DNA of 64,000 bases from an uncultured Erysipelotrichaceae bacterium. Lineage in GTDB: Bacteria > Bacillota_I > Bacilli_A > Erysipelotrichales > Erysipelotrichaceae. Both the position numbers and the translations under genes were made by a program. The DNA lies in the NCBI GenBank assembly GCA_946537255.1, contig CAMNFS010000003.1, positions 1 through 64,000 of the forward strand, written 5' to 3'. Shown piece after piece: positions 26,281-35,045 of this stretch (its first letter is position 1; each line of letters begins with the position of its first letter). A model generated the notes under the pieces. It ran no database searches. It was not told where the DNA came from and saw nothing but the letters and a program-made list of their open reading frames with translations.

Positions 26281-27515
26281 TGACAAATGCTAGAGAATAC
26301 GCGTGGTCCGTGCTGTGCCGGGTCATGCTGGAACATGGCTACGCCAGTCTGATGCTGCGGAACATGCCGCAGGATCTTTCCCGTCAGGACCGCGGTCTTG
26401 TGACGGAACTTGTCTATGGGACGCTGCGGACATGGAAACTTCTCGAATATCAGAGAAAGGATCTTGTGAAAGGACCGGTACGTCCCAGAACGGCGGTGCT
26501 TTTGAATCTGTCCGTCTATCAGATCCTGTATCTTTCCAGGGTTCCGGCTTACGCGGCAATCGATGAAGCCTGCCGTCTTGCGCCCAAACGGGAAAGGGGA
26601 TTTGTCAATGCCGTTCTGCGCAGGATTGCCGAGCGTAAGGAAGTACTGCCTCCGGAAGATGGAACCCTGGAGCGGCTTTCGATTGTGACTTCCCATCCTC
26701 TGTTTGTTCTTAATCTATGGAAGGCACATTACGGAGAGGAAACGGCAAGGGAAATTGCCTTTCATAATCAGCTGCGGCCTCAGATCTATGGCCGTCTGAA
26801 TACGCTGAAAGCGGAAAAAAAGGACATTGACTGCCCAAAGATTCACTGGCTGAGTGAAACCGCGTTTCGGTATGAGGGGGTGCTTAGCGAAACCGAATGG
26901 TTTCAGGAAGGCCTGGTTCTGATCCAGGATTATTCTTCTCAGATGCCGGCTGAATTTCTTGATGTCCATCCCGGGATGCGGGTTCTGGATGTCTGCGCGG
27001 CGCCGGGCACAAAGACACAGCAGATCGCCTGTCTCATGGAAGATCAGGGAGAAATCACCGCGATGGATCTGTATCAGGAACGGACCGGACTTATGGATCA
27101 GCTGATGGAGCGCACGGGCGTTCATATTGTAAGGACATCCACAGGGGATGCGGCGGAAGTGAACCGTCTCCATGAGCCGGAGAGCTTTGACAGGGTTCTT
27201 GCCGATGTGCCGTGTTCCGGTCTGGGAGATCTTTCCCATAAACCAGAGATCCGCTATCATGTGACGCCGGAGTCGATAGATGATCTGATCAGAACCCAGA
27301 AGGCGATCCTTCACGCGGCAGGACAGATGGTAAAGCCAGGCGGCATACTTGTCTACAGTACCTGCACGCTGAACCGCAAGGAAAACGAAGGACAGGTACA
27401 GATGTTTCTGAAGGAAAATCCCGCATTCTCTCTGATAAGGGAACGTACTGTTTTTCCGATGATGTTTGACAGCGATGGATTCTATATGGCAGCGCTTTCA
27501 AAAAATGCGGTGTGA
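26277..27515 (+). CDS. rsmB: 16S rRNA m5C967 methyltransferase RsmB
   Basis: 412 aa. An N-terminal NusB-like RNA-binding domain (AREYAWSVLCRVMLEHGYAS, VTELVYGTLR, NLSVYQILYLSRVPAYAAID) is joined to the catalytic domain with VLDVCAAPGTKTQQIA (SAM site), ADVPCSGLGDLSHKPEIR (first Cys) and VYSTCTLNRKENE (catalytic Cys). It methylates C967 of 16S rRNA. Coupled to priA by a 4-nt overlap. Motifs and length are normal. Confidence 0.95.
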   Translation: MMTNAREYAWSVLCRVMLEHGYASLMLRNMPQDLSRQDRGLVTELVYGTLRTWKLLEYQRKDLVKGPVRPRTAVLLNLSVYQILYLSRVPAYAAIDEACRLAPKRERGFVNAVLRRIAERKEVLPPEDGTLERLSIVTSHPLFVLNLWKAHYGEETAREIAFHNQLRPQIYGRLNTLKAEKKDIDCPKIHWLSETAFRYEGVLSETEWFQEGLVLIQDYSSQMPAEFLDVHPGMRVLDVCAAPGTKTQQIACLMEDQGEITAMDLYQERTGLMDQLMERTGVHIVRTSTGDAAEVNRLHEPESFDRVLADVPCSGLGDLSHKPEIRYHVTPESIDDLIRTQKAILHAAGQMVKPGGILVYSTCTLNRKENEGQVQMFLKENPAFSLIRERTVFPMMFDSDGFYMAALSKNAV

Positions 27516-27529
27516 ATGGTCCGTTTTTC

Positions 27530-27557
27530 TTCACAAACCCATGAAAGCGTTTATAAT
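27530..27557 (+). promoter_or_regulatory. Sigma-A promoter of pta
   Basis: TTCACA is followed by a 16-base spacer and TATAAT. The pta ATG is 27 bases further on, behind GTGAGGTAGG. Confidence 0.65.
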
Positions 27558-27584
27558 TAAGAAAAAATGTGAGGTAGGTATACT

Positions 27585-28568
27585 ATGTTTGGTTTTGGTG
27601 ACATGATTGCTAAGCTGAAGAGAGCTCCGAAACGGATCGTTTTTACAGAAGGCTCCGATCCTCGGATTCTTGAAGCGGCAAGCCGTCTGCTTGCGAGTTC
27701 GTTCCTTCACCCCGTTCTTCTGGGTGATCCTGATGAAATTCATGCGGCGGCAGAAGAAAGTGGATTCAATATCCGCGGTGCGGAGATAATTGATCCGAAG
27801 AAATGGGAGCGCTATGACGAAATGGTTGATCTTTTCGTTGAGCTCCGGAAGAACAAGGGCATGACACCGGAAAAGGCAAAGAAGATGCTTGAAGGTGCCA
27901 ACTATTTCGGAACCATGCTTGTGAAGATGGGCGTTGCGGACTGCCTGCTCGGTGGGGCGACATACAGCACAGCGGACACGGTCCGTCCGGCACTTCAGAT
28001 CATCAAAACAAAGCCGGGGAATACGATTGTCAGCAGCTGCTTCATTCTCGTCCGTCCGTCCGCTACCGGTGAAAACGAAGTGCTCGCCATGGCCGACTGC
28101 GCAATCAACATCAATCCGTCTGAGGATGAACTTGTTGAAATTGCCGGTGAGACCATTGAATGCGCGAAGGTGTTCGGTGTTGATCCGAAGGTTGCCTTCC
28201 TGTCCTATTCCACACTTGGCTCCGGCAAGGGTGAGGATGTTGAAAAGATGCGCAACGCGGCAACCAAATGCAAGGCGAAATTCCCGAGCACACCGATCGA
28301 AGGTGAACTGCAGTTCGACGCGGCCGTTTCTCCGCGGGTTGCCCGTACCAAGTGCCCGAACAACCTTGTGGCAGGTTACGCGAATACCTTTATTTTCCCG
28401 GATATCAATGCCGGAAACATCGGTTATAAAATTGCCCAGCGTATGGGTAACTTCGAAGCCTATGGTCCGATTCTGCTCGGTCTGAACGCGCAGATCAATG
28501 ACCTCTCCCGCGGCTGCAACGCGCTTGAGGTTTACTCCATGGCAATCATCACCGCTGCTCTTTCCTGA
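27585..28568 (+). CDS. pta: Phosphate acetyltransferase
   Basis: 327 aa short-form Pta. PKRIVFTEGSDPRILEAASR begins the enzyme; NYFGTMLVKMGVADCLLGGA, TKPGNTIVSSCFI, ADCAININPSEDEL and ANTFIFPDINAGNIGYKIAQ are characteristic of the family. It makes acetyl-phosphate from acetyl-CoA. Acetate kinase is not in this window. Codon bias (GTT, CTT, CGC) suggests strong expression. It has its own promoter, separating the priA-rsmB pair from rlmN. It is followed by a small zinc-ribbon gene. Confidence 0.96.
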   Translation: MFGFGDMIAKLKRAPKRIVFTEGSDPRILEAASRLLASSFLHPVLLGDPDEIHAAAEESGFNIRGAEIIDPKKWERYDEMVDLFVELRKNKGMTPEKAKKMLEGANYFGTMLVKMGVADCLLGGATYSTADTVRPALQIIKTKPGNTIVSSCFILVRPSATGENEVLAMADCAININPSEDELVEIAGETIECAKVFGVDPKVAFLSYSTLGSGKGEDVEKMRNAATKCKAKFPSTPIEGELQFDAAVSPRVARTKCPNNLVAGYANTFIFPDINAGNIGYKIAQRMGNFEAYGPILLGLNAQINDLSRGCNALEVYSMAIITAALS

Positions 28569-28570
28569 TC

Positions 28571-28717
28571 ATGCAGTGCAGAAAATGCGGAAAATCCATT
28601 CCTGAATTTGCCGCAAAGTGTCCCTATTGCGGACGCCGCACAGCATATGGCTGGCAGAAAGAAGGGGAAAAGGCACTGAAGCCGGTGAATGAACTCCTCA
28701 AAAAAATCAAAAGATGA
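28571..28717 (+). CDS. 48-aa zinc-ribbon peptide
   Basis: ATG two bases after the pta stop, 48 codons to TGA, then a terminator. The peptide starts MQCRKCGKSIPEFAAKCPYC: two CxxC pairs 13 residues apart, the zinc-ribbon pattern found in the zinc_ribbon_2 domain at the start of many Firmicutes membrane proteins. Here no further domain follows, only a basic tail ending NELLKKIKR. It may bind nucleic acid or protein. The terminator placed directly after its stop supports a real reading frame co-transcribed with pta. Confidence 0.7.
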   Translation: MQCRKCGKSIPEFAAKCPYCGRRTAYGWQKEGEKALKPVNELLKKIKR

Positions 28718-28743
28718 CCCGCGGCACAAAGCGGGTTTTCTTT
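28718..28743 (+). terminator. Terminator of pta operon
   Basis: CCCGC (28718-28722) pairs with GCGGG (28731-28735) before TTTTCTTT. Confidence 0.85.
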
Positions 28744-28764
28744 ACGCAGAGTAGGGTCTGAATA

Positions 28765-28780
28765 TGCTAATATATTAGGC
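28765..28780 (+). promoter_or_regulatory. Extended -10 for a near-leaderless rlmN start
   Basis: TGCTAATAT (TGn plus TAATAT) ends seven bases before the rlmN ATG at 28781; no Shine-Dalgarno lies between. Confidence 0.45.
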
Positions 28781-29818
28781 ATGCAGACGATTTATGATTT
28801 CACGCTGCCGGAAATGGAAGAGATGCTGGCCGGGTATGGACAGAAATCCTACCGGGCAAAACAGCTGTATAACTGGCTGTATCGAAAGCGGGTACAGCGT
28901 TTTGAGGATATGAGTGATCTTCCGGCCGCTTTGCTTGAGAAGCTGAAGGAGCGGTTTTGCATCATGCCGGTAAAACCTCTTGAAAAACAGGTCGCGAAGG
29001 ATCTGACCGCGAAGTATCTGTTTGAACTGCAGGATGGCTCCACCATTGAAACGGTACTGATGCATTTCAGTTTTGGAAAGAGTGTCTGCGTTACCACCCA
29101 GGTCGGCTGCAGCATGGGATGCCGGTTCTGCGCTTCCGGACTTCTGAAAAAACAGCGGGATCTTACCGCCGGAGAGATTGTCGGTCAGATCATGTATATT
29201 CAGCAGGAACTGGACGCGGTGAATGAGCGGGTGGACAATGTGGTTGTCATGGGTACCGGTGAGCCGTTTGACAACTATGACAATGTGCTGGATTTCTGCG
29301 CGGTGATCAACAGTGATCACGGGCTCGCGATCGGAGCACGGCATATTACGATCAGCACCTGCGGTGTCGTGCCGGGAATCAACCGGTTCGCCGAAGGACA
29401 TTACCAGTACAATCTCGCGATTTCTCTTCACGCGCCGAATGATGCGCTGCGGAAGGAACTGATGCCGATTGCCAGAGCCTATTCACTGGATCAGCTGATG
29501 GATGCCCTCAAACGCTACAGTGAAGGAAATCATCGCCGGCTCACATTTGAATATATTCTTCTGAAGAATGTGAACGACAGTGACGCACATGCCATGGAAC
29601 TTGCGGATCTTATCCGCGGAATGAATGCGTATGTGAACCTGATACCTTATAATGAAGTGAATGAGAACGGATTTCATACAACGGATGAAAGACGTTCCCT
29701 GCATTTTTATGATGTGCTTATGAAAAATGGCGTAAAAGCGACGCTGCGGAGCCGGCATGGGGATGATATTGATGCGGCCTGCGGACAGCTGCGGGCACGC
29801 CGTGAAGGAATCTTGTAA
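28781..29818 (+). CDS. rlmN: Dual-specificity RNA methyltransferase RlmN
   Basis: 345 aa radical-SAM enzyme. The cluster-binding motif is GCSMGCRFCASG (Cx3Cx2C), preceded by TVLMHFSFGKSVCVTTQVGC. MGTGEPFDNYDNVLDF is the GEP motif, and the resolving Cys is near ARREGIL's upstream DAACGQLRA. It methylates C2 of A2503 in 23S rRNA and A37 in some tRNAs. Fe-S cluster supply would come from the Suf system. It begins the rlmN-prpC-prkC-rsgA-rpe-thiN block, a widely conserved Firmicutes order. Confidence 0.95.
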   Translation: MQTIYDFTLPEMEEMLAGYGQKSYRAKQLYNWLYRKRVQRFEDMSDLPAALLEKLKERFCIMPVKPLEKQVAKDLTAKYLFELQDGSTIETVLMHFSFGKSVCVTTQVGCSMGCRFCASGLLKKQRDLTAGEIVGQIMYIQQELDAVNERVDNVVVMGTGEPFDNYDNVLDFCAVINSDHGLAIGARHITISTCGVVPGINRFAEGHYQYNLAISLHAPNDALRKELMPIARAYSLDQLMDALKRYSEGNHRRLTFEYILLKNVNDSDAHAMELADLIRGMNAYVNLIPYNEVNENGFHTTDERRSLHFYDVLMKNGVKATLRSRHGDDIDAACGQLRARREGIL

Positions 29819-29821
29819 GGA

Positions 29822-30577
29822 ATGAAATATTTCGGCATTACCGACCGCGGCAAACTGCGGCGAACGAACCAGGACAACTATGTCATTGCCTCCAATGCGT
29901 ATGGGGATGTTTTTGCTATTGTGTGCGATGGAATCGGCGGCGGCAAGGGCGGAGACGTCGCGAGCCGTCTTGCCGTATCACATTTTTCCATGGCGTTTTC
30001 TCTGTCGGATCCGTTTCTTGAGGAAGAAGAGGTCCGCCGCTGGCTCTCACTGGAAATTCCGGCCGCCAACACGGAAATCTATCAGACCGGAGTGAATACA
30101 CCCGGGCTAAAGGGCATGGGTACCACTCTGACCGGTGTTCTGATCTCCAAAGCCGGCCGCTATATTGTCAATATCGGGGACAGCCGCACGTACGCGTATT
30201 ACAAGGATCACAGTATGAAGCTTCTGACAAGAGATCATACGCTGGTCAATGACATGCTGCGGCATGGTGAGCTGACAGAGGAAGAGGCGAAGAACTTTCC
30301 CCGCAAGAATGTTCTGACCAATGCCCTCGGGGTCTGGGAAAAAACCCGTTTTGATCTGGAAAGACGGGATGAGGAACTCTGCGGTTTTCTGCTTTGCTCG
30401 GATGGCCTGCATGGTTATGTGGATGAGGATCGGATCCGCCGCATTGTTCTGGACAGGCTGATGGACCCGGCGATCCGGGTGAGACGTCTTTATTCCGCCG
30501 CGATGAATGCCGGAGGGTATGACAATATCACTGCGATTCTGATCGATCTGGAAGGAGATGAGATGTATGAGCAGTAA
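29822..30577 (+). CDS. prpC: PP2C-type Ser/Thr phosphatase PrpC
   Basis: 251 aa PPM/PP2C phosphatase. Metal- and phosphate-binding motifs: RRTNQDNYVIA, VCDGIGGGKGGD, NIGDSRTYAYY, LTRDHTLVNDML, LLCSDGLHGYV and YDNITAILID. It removes phosphates placed by the PASTA kinase encoded immediately downstream, with which it overlaps by 11 nt. The ATG follows the rlmN stop by three bases. All catalytic Asp are present. Confidence 0.95.
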   Translation: MKYFGITDRGKLRRTNQDNYVIASNAYGDVFAIVCDGIGGGKGGDVASRLAVSHFSMAFSLSDPFLEEEEVRRWLSLEIPAANTEIYQTGVNTPGLKGMGTTLTGVLISKAGRYIVNIGDSRTYAYYKDHSMKLLTRDHTLVNDMLRHGELTEEEAKNFPRKNVLTNALGVWEKTRFDLERRDEELCGFLLCSDGLHGYVDEDRIRRIVLDRLMDPAIRVRRLYSAAMNAGGYDNITAILIDLEGDEMYEQ

Positions 30578-32366
30578 TAATCTCATTGCCAACCGATATG
30601 AAGTGTTTCAGCACATCGGCCAGGGCGGTATGGCAGATGTTTTTCTTGCTGTGGATACCATTCTCAACCGCCAGGTCGCGATTAAGATTCTGCGCTCGGA
30701 GCTGTGTACGGACGCGGTCTCTGTTCTGCGCTTTGAACGGGAAGCTCAGGCGGCGACCGCTCTTGCCCATCCCAACATTGTAGAAATCTATGATGTCGGA
30801 GAATACAAGGGTCATCATTATATTGTCATGGAGTATGTGCCCGGCAAACCGCTGAAAAAAGTCATTCAGCAGCGCGGCGCTCTGCTCAAGGAAGAAGCGG
30901 TGGATATCATGAAGCAGCTGACCTCCGCTACTGCGGAAGCCCACCGGCGCGGCATTATTCACCGTGATATCAAACCCCAGAATGTCATCGTCAAATCGGA
31001 TGGATCCATCAAGATGCTTGACTTCGGCATTGCCCTTGCCAAAGGCTCCATGCAGCTGACGCAGGCAAACAATGTCATGGGCAGTGTGCACTATCTTGCC
31101 CCGGAACTTGCAAAAGGGGAATCCGCCTCAGCACAGTCGGATATCTATTCGCTCGGCATTGTTCTGTTTGAGATGCTGACGGGAGATGTTCCTTTCAAGG
31201 CGGACCAGGCGGTCCAGGTCGCACTGATGCAGATGCACAATGAGATTCCGGATGTCCGTTCCATCAATCCGGATATCCCGCAGTCTGTGGACAATATTGT
31301 CATAAAGGCGACTGCCAAGAATCCGGATCTTCGATACCGGTCCTGCAATGAGATGCTGGATGATCTGAGAACCTGTCTGCGGCCGGAACGGCAGAATGAG
31401 GCGAAGATCAAGCTGATTACAACCGCGGAGCAGCTCAATAACCGGGCCAGACGGGAGAAGGAAGAAACCCGCATGCAGGCCATGAGCCAGGGACTTTCCG
31501 CCAAAGGGGAAACCGGCCGTACAGGCATTCGGCGCAAGGAGCGGACAGCCTCCATGGACCGGGTCAGACCGGATGGTTCCCGGGTAGTCCGTCCGGCTGT
31601 GGAACGCACCAGCCGTACCAACCGGCCGCTGTTTATTCTTCTCATTTTTCTTCTGATGGTGCTTTCTGCCAGCGGCATCTATTTTGCGCTTTCTCTTTCC
31701 GGCGTTCTGAATCCTGCCGCCAAGACCGTTGAGGTACCGGATCTGATCGGAATGAGCCTTGCGGACGCCAAGGCGCTCTGTACCGATGAGAGCCTGGTGC
31801 TGGATACGAACAACGTGGAATATACGCTGACCGATTCCATTGAAAAGGGTGAGATCATTAACGTAAACCCGGCGGTTGGAACGGAAGTGGAAAAAGGCTC
31901 CCGCGTCAGTGTTACGGTTTCCTCCGGAATCGGTGTTACCGTACAGGATTATACCGGCCGCAAGGTCAATGATGTGATCAGGGACCTTTCGCAGTATACC
32001 TATCTGAAGGTGGAAACCCGCGAGGAAAACAGTTCTTCCGTAGCACCGGGAACGGTGATCCGACAGGAACTTCTTGAACCGGGGACGATGTTCAATCCGA
32101 ATACCGCCAGTGAAATCAGACTGGTCTATTCCAGCTATCCGACGATTAAAATTCCGGAGGAAATCAACGGCATGCCGATTGAAGAAGCTTCCAGACTTCT
32201 TGAGTCGGTCGGCATTGAAGTCTTCTCCTCAACGCTTGATACTACGGGCCTCAGTGAAGAGGAAATTGCGAATCTGAATACCGGCGTCGTCATCCGTTCG
32301 GATCCCGAAGCCGGAAGTGAGTATACACAGAAGGATGATACCTATGTCGTTCTTTACTATTACTGA
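30567..32366 (+). CDS. prkC: PASTA-domain Ser/Thr protein kinase PrkC/StkP
   Basis: 599 aa. The ATG at 30567 has AAGGAG nine bases upstream; the ATG at 30558 touches that site and is rejected. Kinase domain at residues ~10-270: GQGGMADVFLAV, invariant Lys in VAIKIL, IIHRDIKPQNVIV, MLDFGIAL and SVHYLAPELAKGE. A basic juxtamembrane stretch leads to one transmembrane helix (LFILLIFLLMVLSASGIYF, ~residue 355), then three PASTA domains outside (~390-455, 456-525, 526-599) beginning VEVPDLIGMSLADAKALC. PASTA domains sense peptidoglycan fragments or lipid II. Targets in other species include division and cell-wall proteins such as those encoded here. Confidence 0.96.
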   Translation: MSSNNLIANRYEVFQHIGQGGMADVFLAVDTILNRQVAIKILRSELCTDAVSVLRFEREAQAATALAHPNIVEIYDVGEYKGHHYIVMEYVPGKPLKKVIQQRGALLKEEAVDIMKQLTSATAEAHRRGIIHRDIKPQNVIVKSDGSIKMLDFGIALAKGSMQLTQANNVMGSVHYLAPELAKGESASAQSDIYSLGIVLFEMLTGDVPFKADQAVQVALMQMHNEIPDVRSINPDIPQSVDNIVIKATAKNPDLRYRSCNEMLDDLRTCLRPERQNEAKIKLITTAEQLNNRARREKEETRMQAMSQGLSAKGETGRTGIRRKERTASMDRVRPDGSRVVRPAVERTSRTNRPLFILLIFLLMVLSASGIYFALSLSGVLNPAAKTVEVPDLIGMSLADAKALCTDESLVLDTNNVEYTLTDSIEKGEIINVNPAVGTEVEKGSRVSVTVSSGIGVTVQDYTGRKVNDVIRDLSQYTYLKVETREENSSSVAPGTVIRQELLEPGTMFNPNTASEIRLVYSSYPTIKIPEEINGMPIEEASRLLESVGIEVFSSTLDTTGLSEEEIANLNTGVVIRSDPEAGSEYTQKDDTYVVLYYY

Positions 32367-32378
32367 GCGGAGACTGAA

Positions 32379-33239
32379 ATGAAGGGGCGGATTGTCCGGA
32401 TTCTGTCCAAGGACTATACCGTGCAGCTTGAAGACGGGACACGGGTGAATGCCGTTGCCATGGGAAGGCTGCGGAAGGGCTTTTCACCGGTAATCGGAGA
32501 TCTTGCCGAAGTGCGTGAAAGCAAGCATGCCTGGGGAATTGAGAGAATCGAAAAGCGGCATAACTGTCTCATCCGGCCTGCCTGCGCGAATGTGGATCAG
32601 GCTCTCATTGTAATGTCTGTGAAAGATCCGGATTTTTCTGCCGCCCTTGTTGACCGGCTTTCCGTGCTGATCATGCATGCTGGAATCCGGCCGATTCTCT
32701 GTGTGACAAAGCTTGATCTTGGCGTAAGCGAAGAAACAGAAGCACGGATCCGGGAATATGAAGCCGGTGAAATGCCGGTGATCCGCACGGCCAAGGATTC
32801 TCTGAATCCGGATGTCGCCGAACTGTTTCGGGGCCGGATTACTGTGCTGACCGGACAGAGCGGAGCCGGGAAAAGCACTCTGCTGAATGAAATCAATCCG
32901 GCGTTTCATCTGGAGACGCAGGAGATATCAAAGGCACTGGGGCGGGGAAGACACACAACCAGGCACAGTGAGCTTCATGAAGTTGCCGGAGGGCTGGTGG
33001 CGGATACACCGGGCTTTTCCTCTCTGGATTTTTCAGGAATGAAGGAAAGGGATCTGGACAGAGCGGTTCCGGATTTTGTTCCATATCTTGGAAAGTGCCG
33101 GTTTACGGACTGCATTCATGAAAACGAACCGGACTGCGGAATCAAAAAGGCAGTGGAAGAAGGAAAGATCTGCCGGGTCCGATACAGCAATTATCTCGAT
33201 ATTCTTGGTCTGATTCGAAACCGAAGGGAGAACTGGTGA
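32379..33239 (+). CDS. rsgA: Ribosome small-subunit GTPase RsgA
   Basis: 286 aa circularly permuted GTPase. An N-terminal OB fold (GRIVRILSKDYTVQLEDG) is followed by G4-like VTKLDLG, then G1 LTGQSGAGKSTLLNEI, G3 ADTPGFSSLDF, and the zinc knuckle CRFTDCIHENEPDCGIKKAV. It checks 30S subunit maturation. The order prkC-rsgA-rpe-thiN is the classic Firmicutes arrangement. Spacing to prkC is 12 nt and to rpe 1 nt. Confidence 0.95.
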   Translation: MKGRIVRILSKDYTVQLEDGTRVNAVAMGRLRKGFSPVIGDLAEVRESKHAWGIERIEKRHNCLIRPACANVDQALIVMSVKDPDFSAALVDRLSVLIMHAGIRPILCVTKLDLGVSEETEARIREYEAGEMPVIRTAKDSLNPDVAELFRGRITVLTGQSGAGKSTLLNEINPAFHLETQEISKALGRGRHTTRHSELHEVAGGLVADTPGFSSLDFSGMKERDLDRAVPDFVPYLGKCRFTDCIHENEPDCGIKKAVEEGKICRVRYSNYLDILGLIRNRRENW

Positions 33240-33240
33240 T

Positions 33241-33894
33241 ATGACAAAGACAATTGTGGCTCCATCTGTGCTTTCCATGGATTACAGCCGTATGAAGGAA
33301 CAGCTTGAGGAAGTGGAAAACAGCGGTGCCGAGTGGCTGCACTTTGATGTCATGGATGGTCATTTTGTTCCGAATCTGACATTCGGGCCTGATATTCTGA
33401 AAGGGTTCCGGAAGGCGTGCGGGTTATTTCTCGATGTGCATGTCATGATCACAAAGCCGCTGTTTTTCGCTGAGAAGTTTCTCTCTGCCGGAGCGGATGG
33501 ATATACCTTTCACTATGAAGCAATGGACTCGGAAGAAGAGATCCGCAGTCTTGCCTCTTTGATCCGTGCGCATGGAAAAACTGCCGGAATCTCAATCAAA
33601 CCGGATACGGATGTCTCAGTGCTGAAGCCGTTTCTTAATGACTTCGATCTGTTTCTGATCATGTCCGTAGAACCGGGATTCGGCGGTCAGAAATTCATTC
33701 CGGAAAGTCTGGACAAGATCCGTACACTGCGCGGATGGCTGGATGAGATGCAGTCTCAGGCGCATATCGAAGTGGACGGAGGAATCAATCAGACAACCGG
33801 CGCGCTGGCAAAGAATGCCGGAGCGGATGTTCTGGTCGCAGGGTCCTATATCTTCAGGAATGATATTGCAGAGGCGGTGAACTCTCTTGCGTGA
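33241..33894 (+). CDS. rpe: Ribulose-phosphate 3-epimerase
   Basis: 217 aa TIM barrel. VAPSVLSMDYSRMKEQLEEV, the metal-binding HFDVMDGHFVPNLTFGP, DVHVMITKP, MSVEPGFGGQKFIPESLDKI and EVDGGINQTTG are all standard. It interconverts ribulose-5-phosphate and xylulose-5-phosphate in the pentose phosphate pathway. It overlaps thiN by 8 nt. Confidence 0.96.
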   Translation: MTKTIVAPSVLSMDYSRMKEQLEEVENSGAEWLHFDVMDGHFVPNLTFGPDILKGFRKACGLFLDVHVMITKPLFFAEKFLSAGADGYTFHYEAMDSEEEIRSLASLIRAHGKTAGISIKPDTDVSVLKPFLNDFDLFLIMSVEPGFGGQKFIPESLDKIRTLRGWLDEMQSQAHIEVDGGINQTTGALAKNAGADVLVAGSYIFRNDIAEAVNSLA

Positions 33895-34495
33895 GTGTGT
33901 GATCGTACTGAAACTTGCGGAAAGGCTGCCGGAGCTAAGGAATGTGGATTACATCGGCGCGGACCGGGGTGCCCTGGTACTTGCAGAGAAGAATCAGCGG
34001 ATGGTATTTGCGATCGGCGACTTTGATTCTATTACGGATCCTGAACGGAAACAGATTGAGCGGTACTGTGATGAAGTCATCGCCCTCAATCCCATCAAGG
34101 ACAACAGCGATTCCGAAGCGGCCGTGGATGAAGCGGTACGCCGTGGCTATCAGCGGATTTATATTGCCGGGGCAATCGGCGGAAGGCTGGACCATGAGAT
34201 TGTCAATATCCGTCTTTGCTGGAAGTATCCGGAAAAAGTTGTCCTGCTGGATGAGCATAACTGCTGTACCGTGCTGAAAGAAGGCGTTCACCGTATCCAG
34301 CGGAATGGATATCAGTACATTTCTCTGTTTGCGCAGAAGGAATGTGAGATCTCTCTTTTCGGATTCAAATATTCACTGGATCATCGGGTGATGAATGAGC
34401 GCTCCCTGTATGGCCTTTCCAATGAACTGAAAGAGGAAGAGGGAGAAATCCATGTCCACCGCGGAAGCATCCTGGCTGTACAGACCAGAGACTGA
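33887..34495 (+). CDS. thiN: Thiamine pyrophosphokinase
   Basis: 202 aa. YIGADRGALVLAEKNQ, FAIGDFDSITDPE, LNPIKDNSDSEAAVDEAV, IAGAIGGRLDHEIVNI and a C-terminal beta-rich region match thiamine diphosphokinase, which makes TPP (cofactor of the oxidoreductase at 1-794) from thiamine and ATP. The start is a TTG at 33887 inside the rpe end, or the GTG at 33899; the true one is uncertain. Length is typical. Confidence 0.92.
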   Translation: MRECVIVLKLAERLPELRNVDYIGADRGALVLAEKNQRMVFAIGDFDSITDPERKQIERYCDEVIALNPIKDNSDSEAAVDEAVRRGYQRIYIAGAIGGRLDHEIVNIRLCWKYPEKVVLLDEHNCCTVLKEGVHRIQRNGYQYISLFAQKECEISLFGFKYSLDHRVMNERSLYGLSNELKEEEGEIHVHRGSILAVQTRD

Positions 34496-34566
34496 ATGGC
34501 CGCTTGGCATTCCTCTTTGAATCGATGCGGAACATGAAAAAGAAAGCCGGGGACATCCGCTGTAAT

Positions 34567-34600
34567 AAAAAAAGAACTTCCGATGCGGAAGTTTTTCTTT
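34567..34600 (-). terminator. Terminator after rpmB
   Basis: AAAAAGAACTTCCG-ATG-CGGAAGTTTTT is a stem flanked by A- and T-runs, so it can end transcripts from both the minus-strand rpmB and the plus-strand thiN. Confidence 0.85.
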
Positions 34601-34609
34601 CTGGTAACC

Positions 34610-34825
34610 TTATGCTTCTTTCGGGGCTGCAGCCTTTTTCTTAGCTCCGCCCTTGAGAGTTTTCAGGGCGCGTGCCGAAATACGCACAGTCTGCGGCTTG
34701 CCGTCAACCATGATATGAACTTTCTGCAGGTTGACATTCCACTTGCGGCGGGTCGCGCGCAGGGAGTGAGAACGCCTGTTACCGGACATCGGTTTCTTAC
34801 CGGAGAATTCACAAACTCTGGACAT
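34610..34825 (-). CDS. rpmB: 50S ribosomal protein L28
   Basis: 71 aa from the ATG at 34825. The N-terminus [19 protein letters not shown] and [18 protein letters not shown] are characteristic of L28. A Lys/Ala tail ([13 protein letters not shown]) closes it. GGAGG lies seven bases before the ATG; a GTG two codons upstream is less well placed. Only one Cys is seen, so the zinc form (C-type) is not indicated. It is monocistronic with a sigma-A promoter. Confidence 0.96.
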   Translation of the reverse strand: MSRVCEFSGKKPMSGNRRSHSLRATRRKWNVNLQKVHIMVDGKPQTVRISARALKTLKGGAKKKAAAPKEA

Positions 34826-34857
34826 ATTCACACCTCCATTCCTGATAATGCTTGACT

Positions 34858-34886
34858 AGAATACCATGATTAAAAATGAAATGCAA
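34858..34886 (-). promoter_or_regulatory. Sigma-A promoter of rpmB
   Basis: On the minus strand TTGCAT is followed by a 17-base spacer and TATTCT, 32 bases upstream of the rpmB ATG. Confidence 0.75.
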
Positions 34887-35010
34887 CTGCCTTTTCATGG
34901 ATCTTCTTCTCTGATATTCCCGTCTTTAAAACCGGGCGGAAGAGCTTTCCGAGAAAAAAACAGCAGGAACATGCATCTGCTGAAATTTCATCAGAATCCT
35001 CTGGATGATG

Positions 35011-35019
35011 TGTTAAAAT
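35011..35019 (+). promoter_or_regulatory. Extended -10 promoter of ftsAZ
   Basis: TGTTAAAAT (TGn plus TAAAAT) lies 26 bases upstream of the ftsA ATG, with TAGGAG in between. Confidence 0.6.
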
Positions 35020-35045
35020 GATTGAGTTATTAGGAGTGCTGAGTG

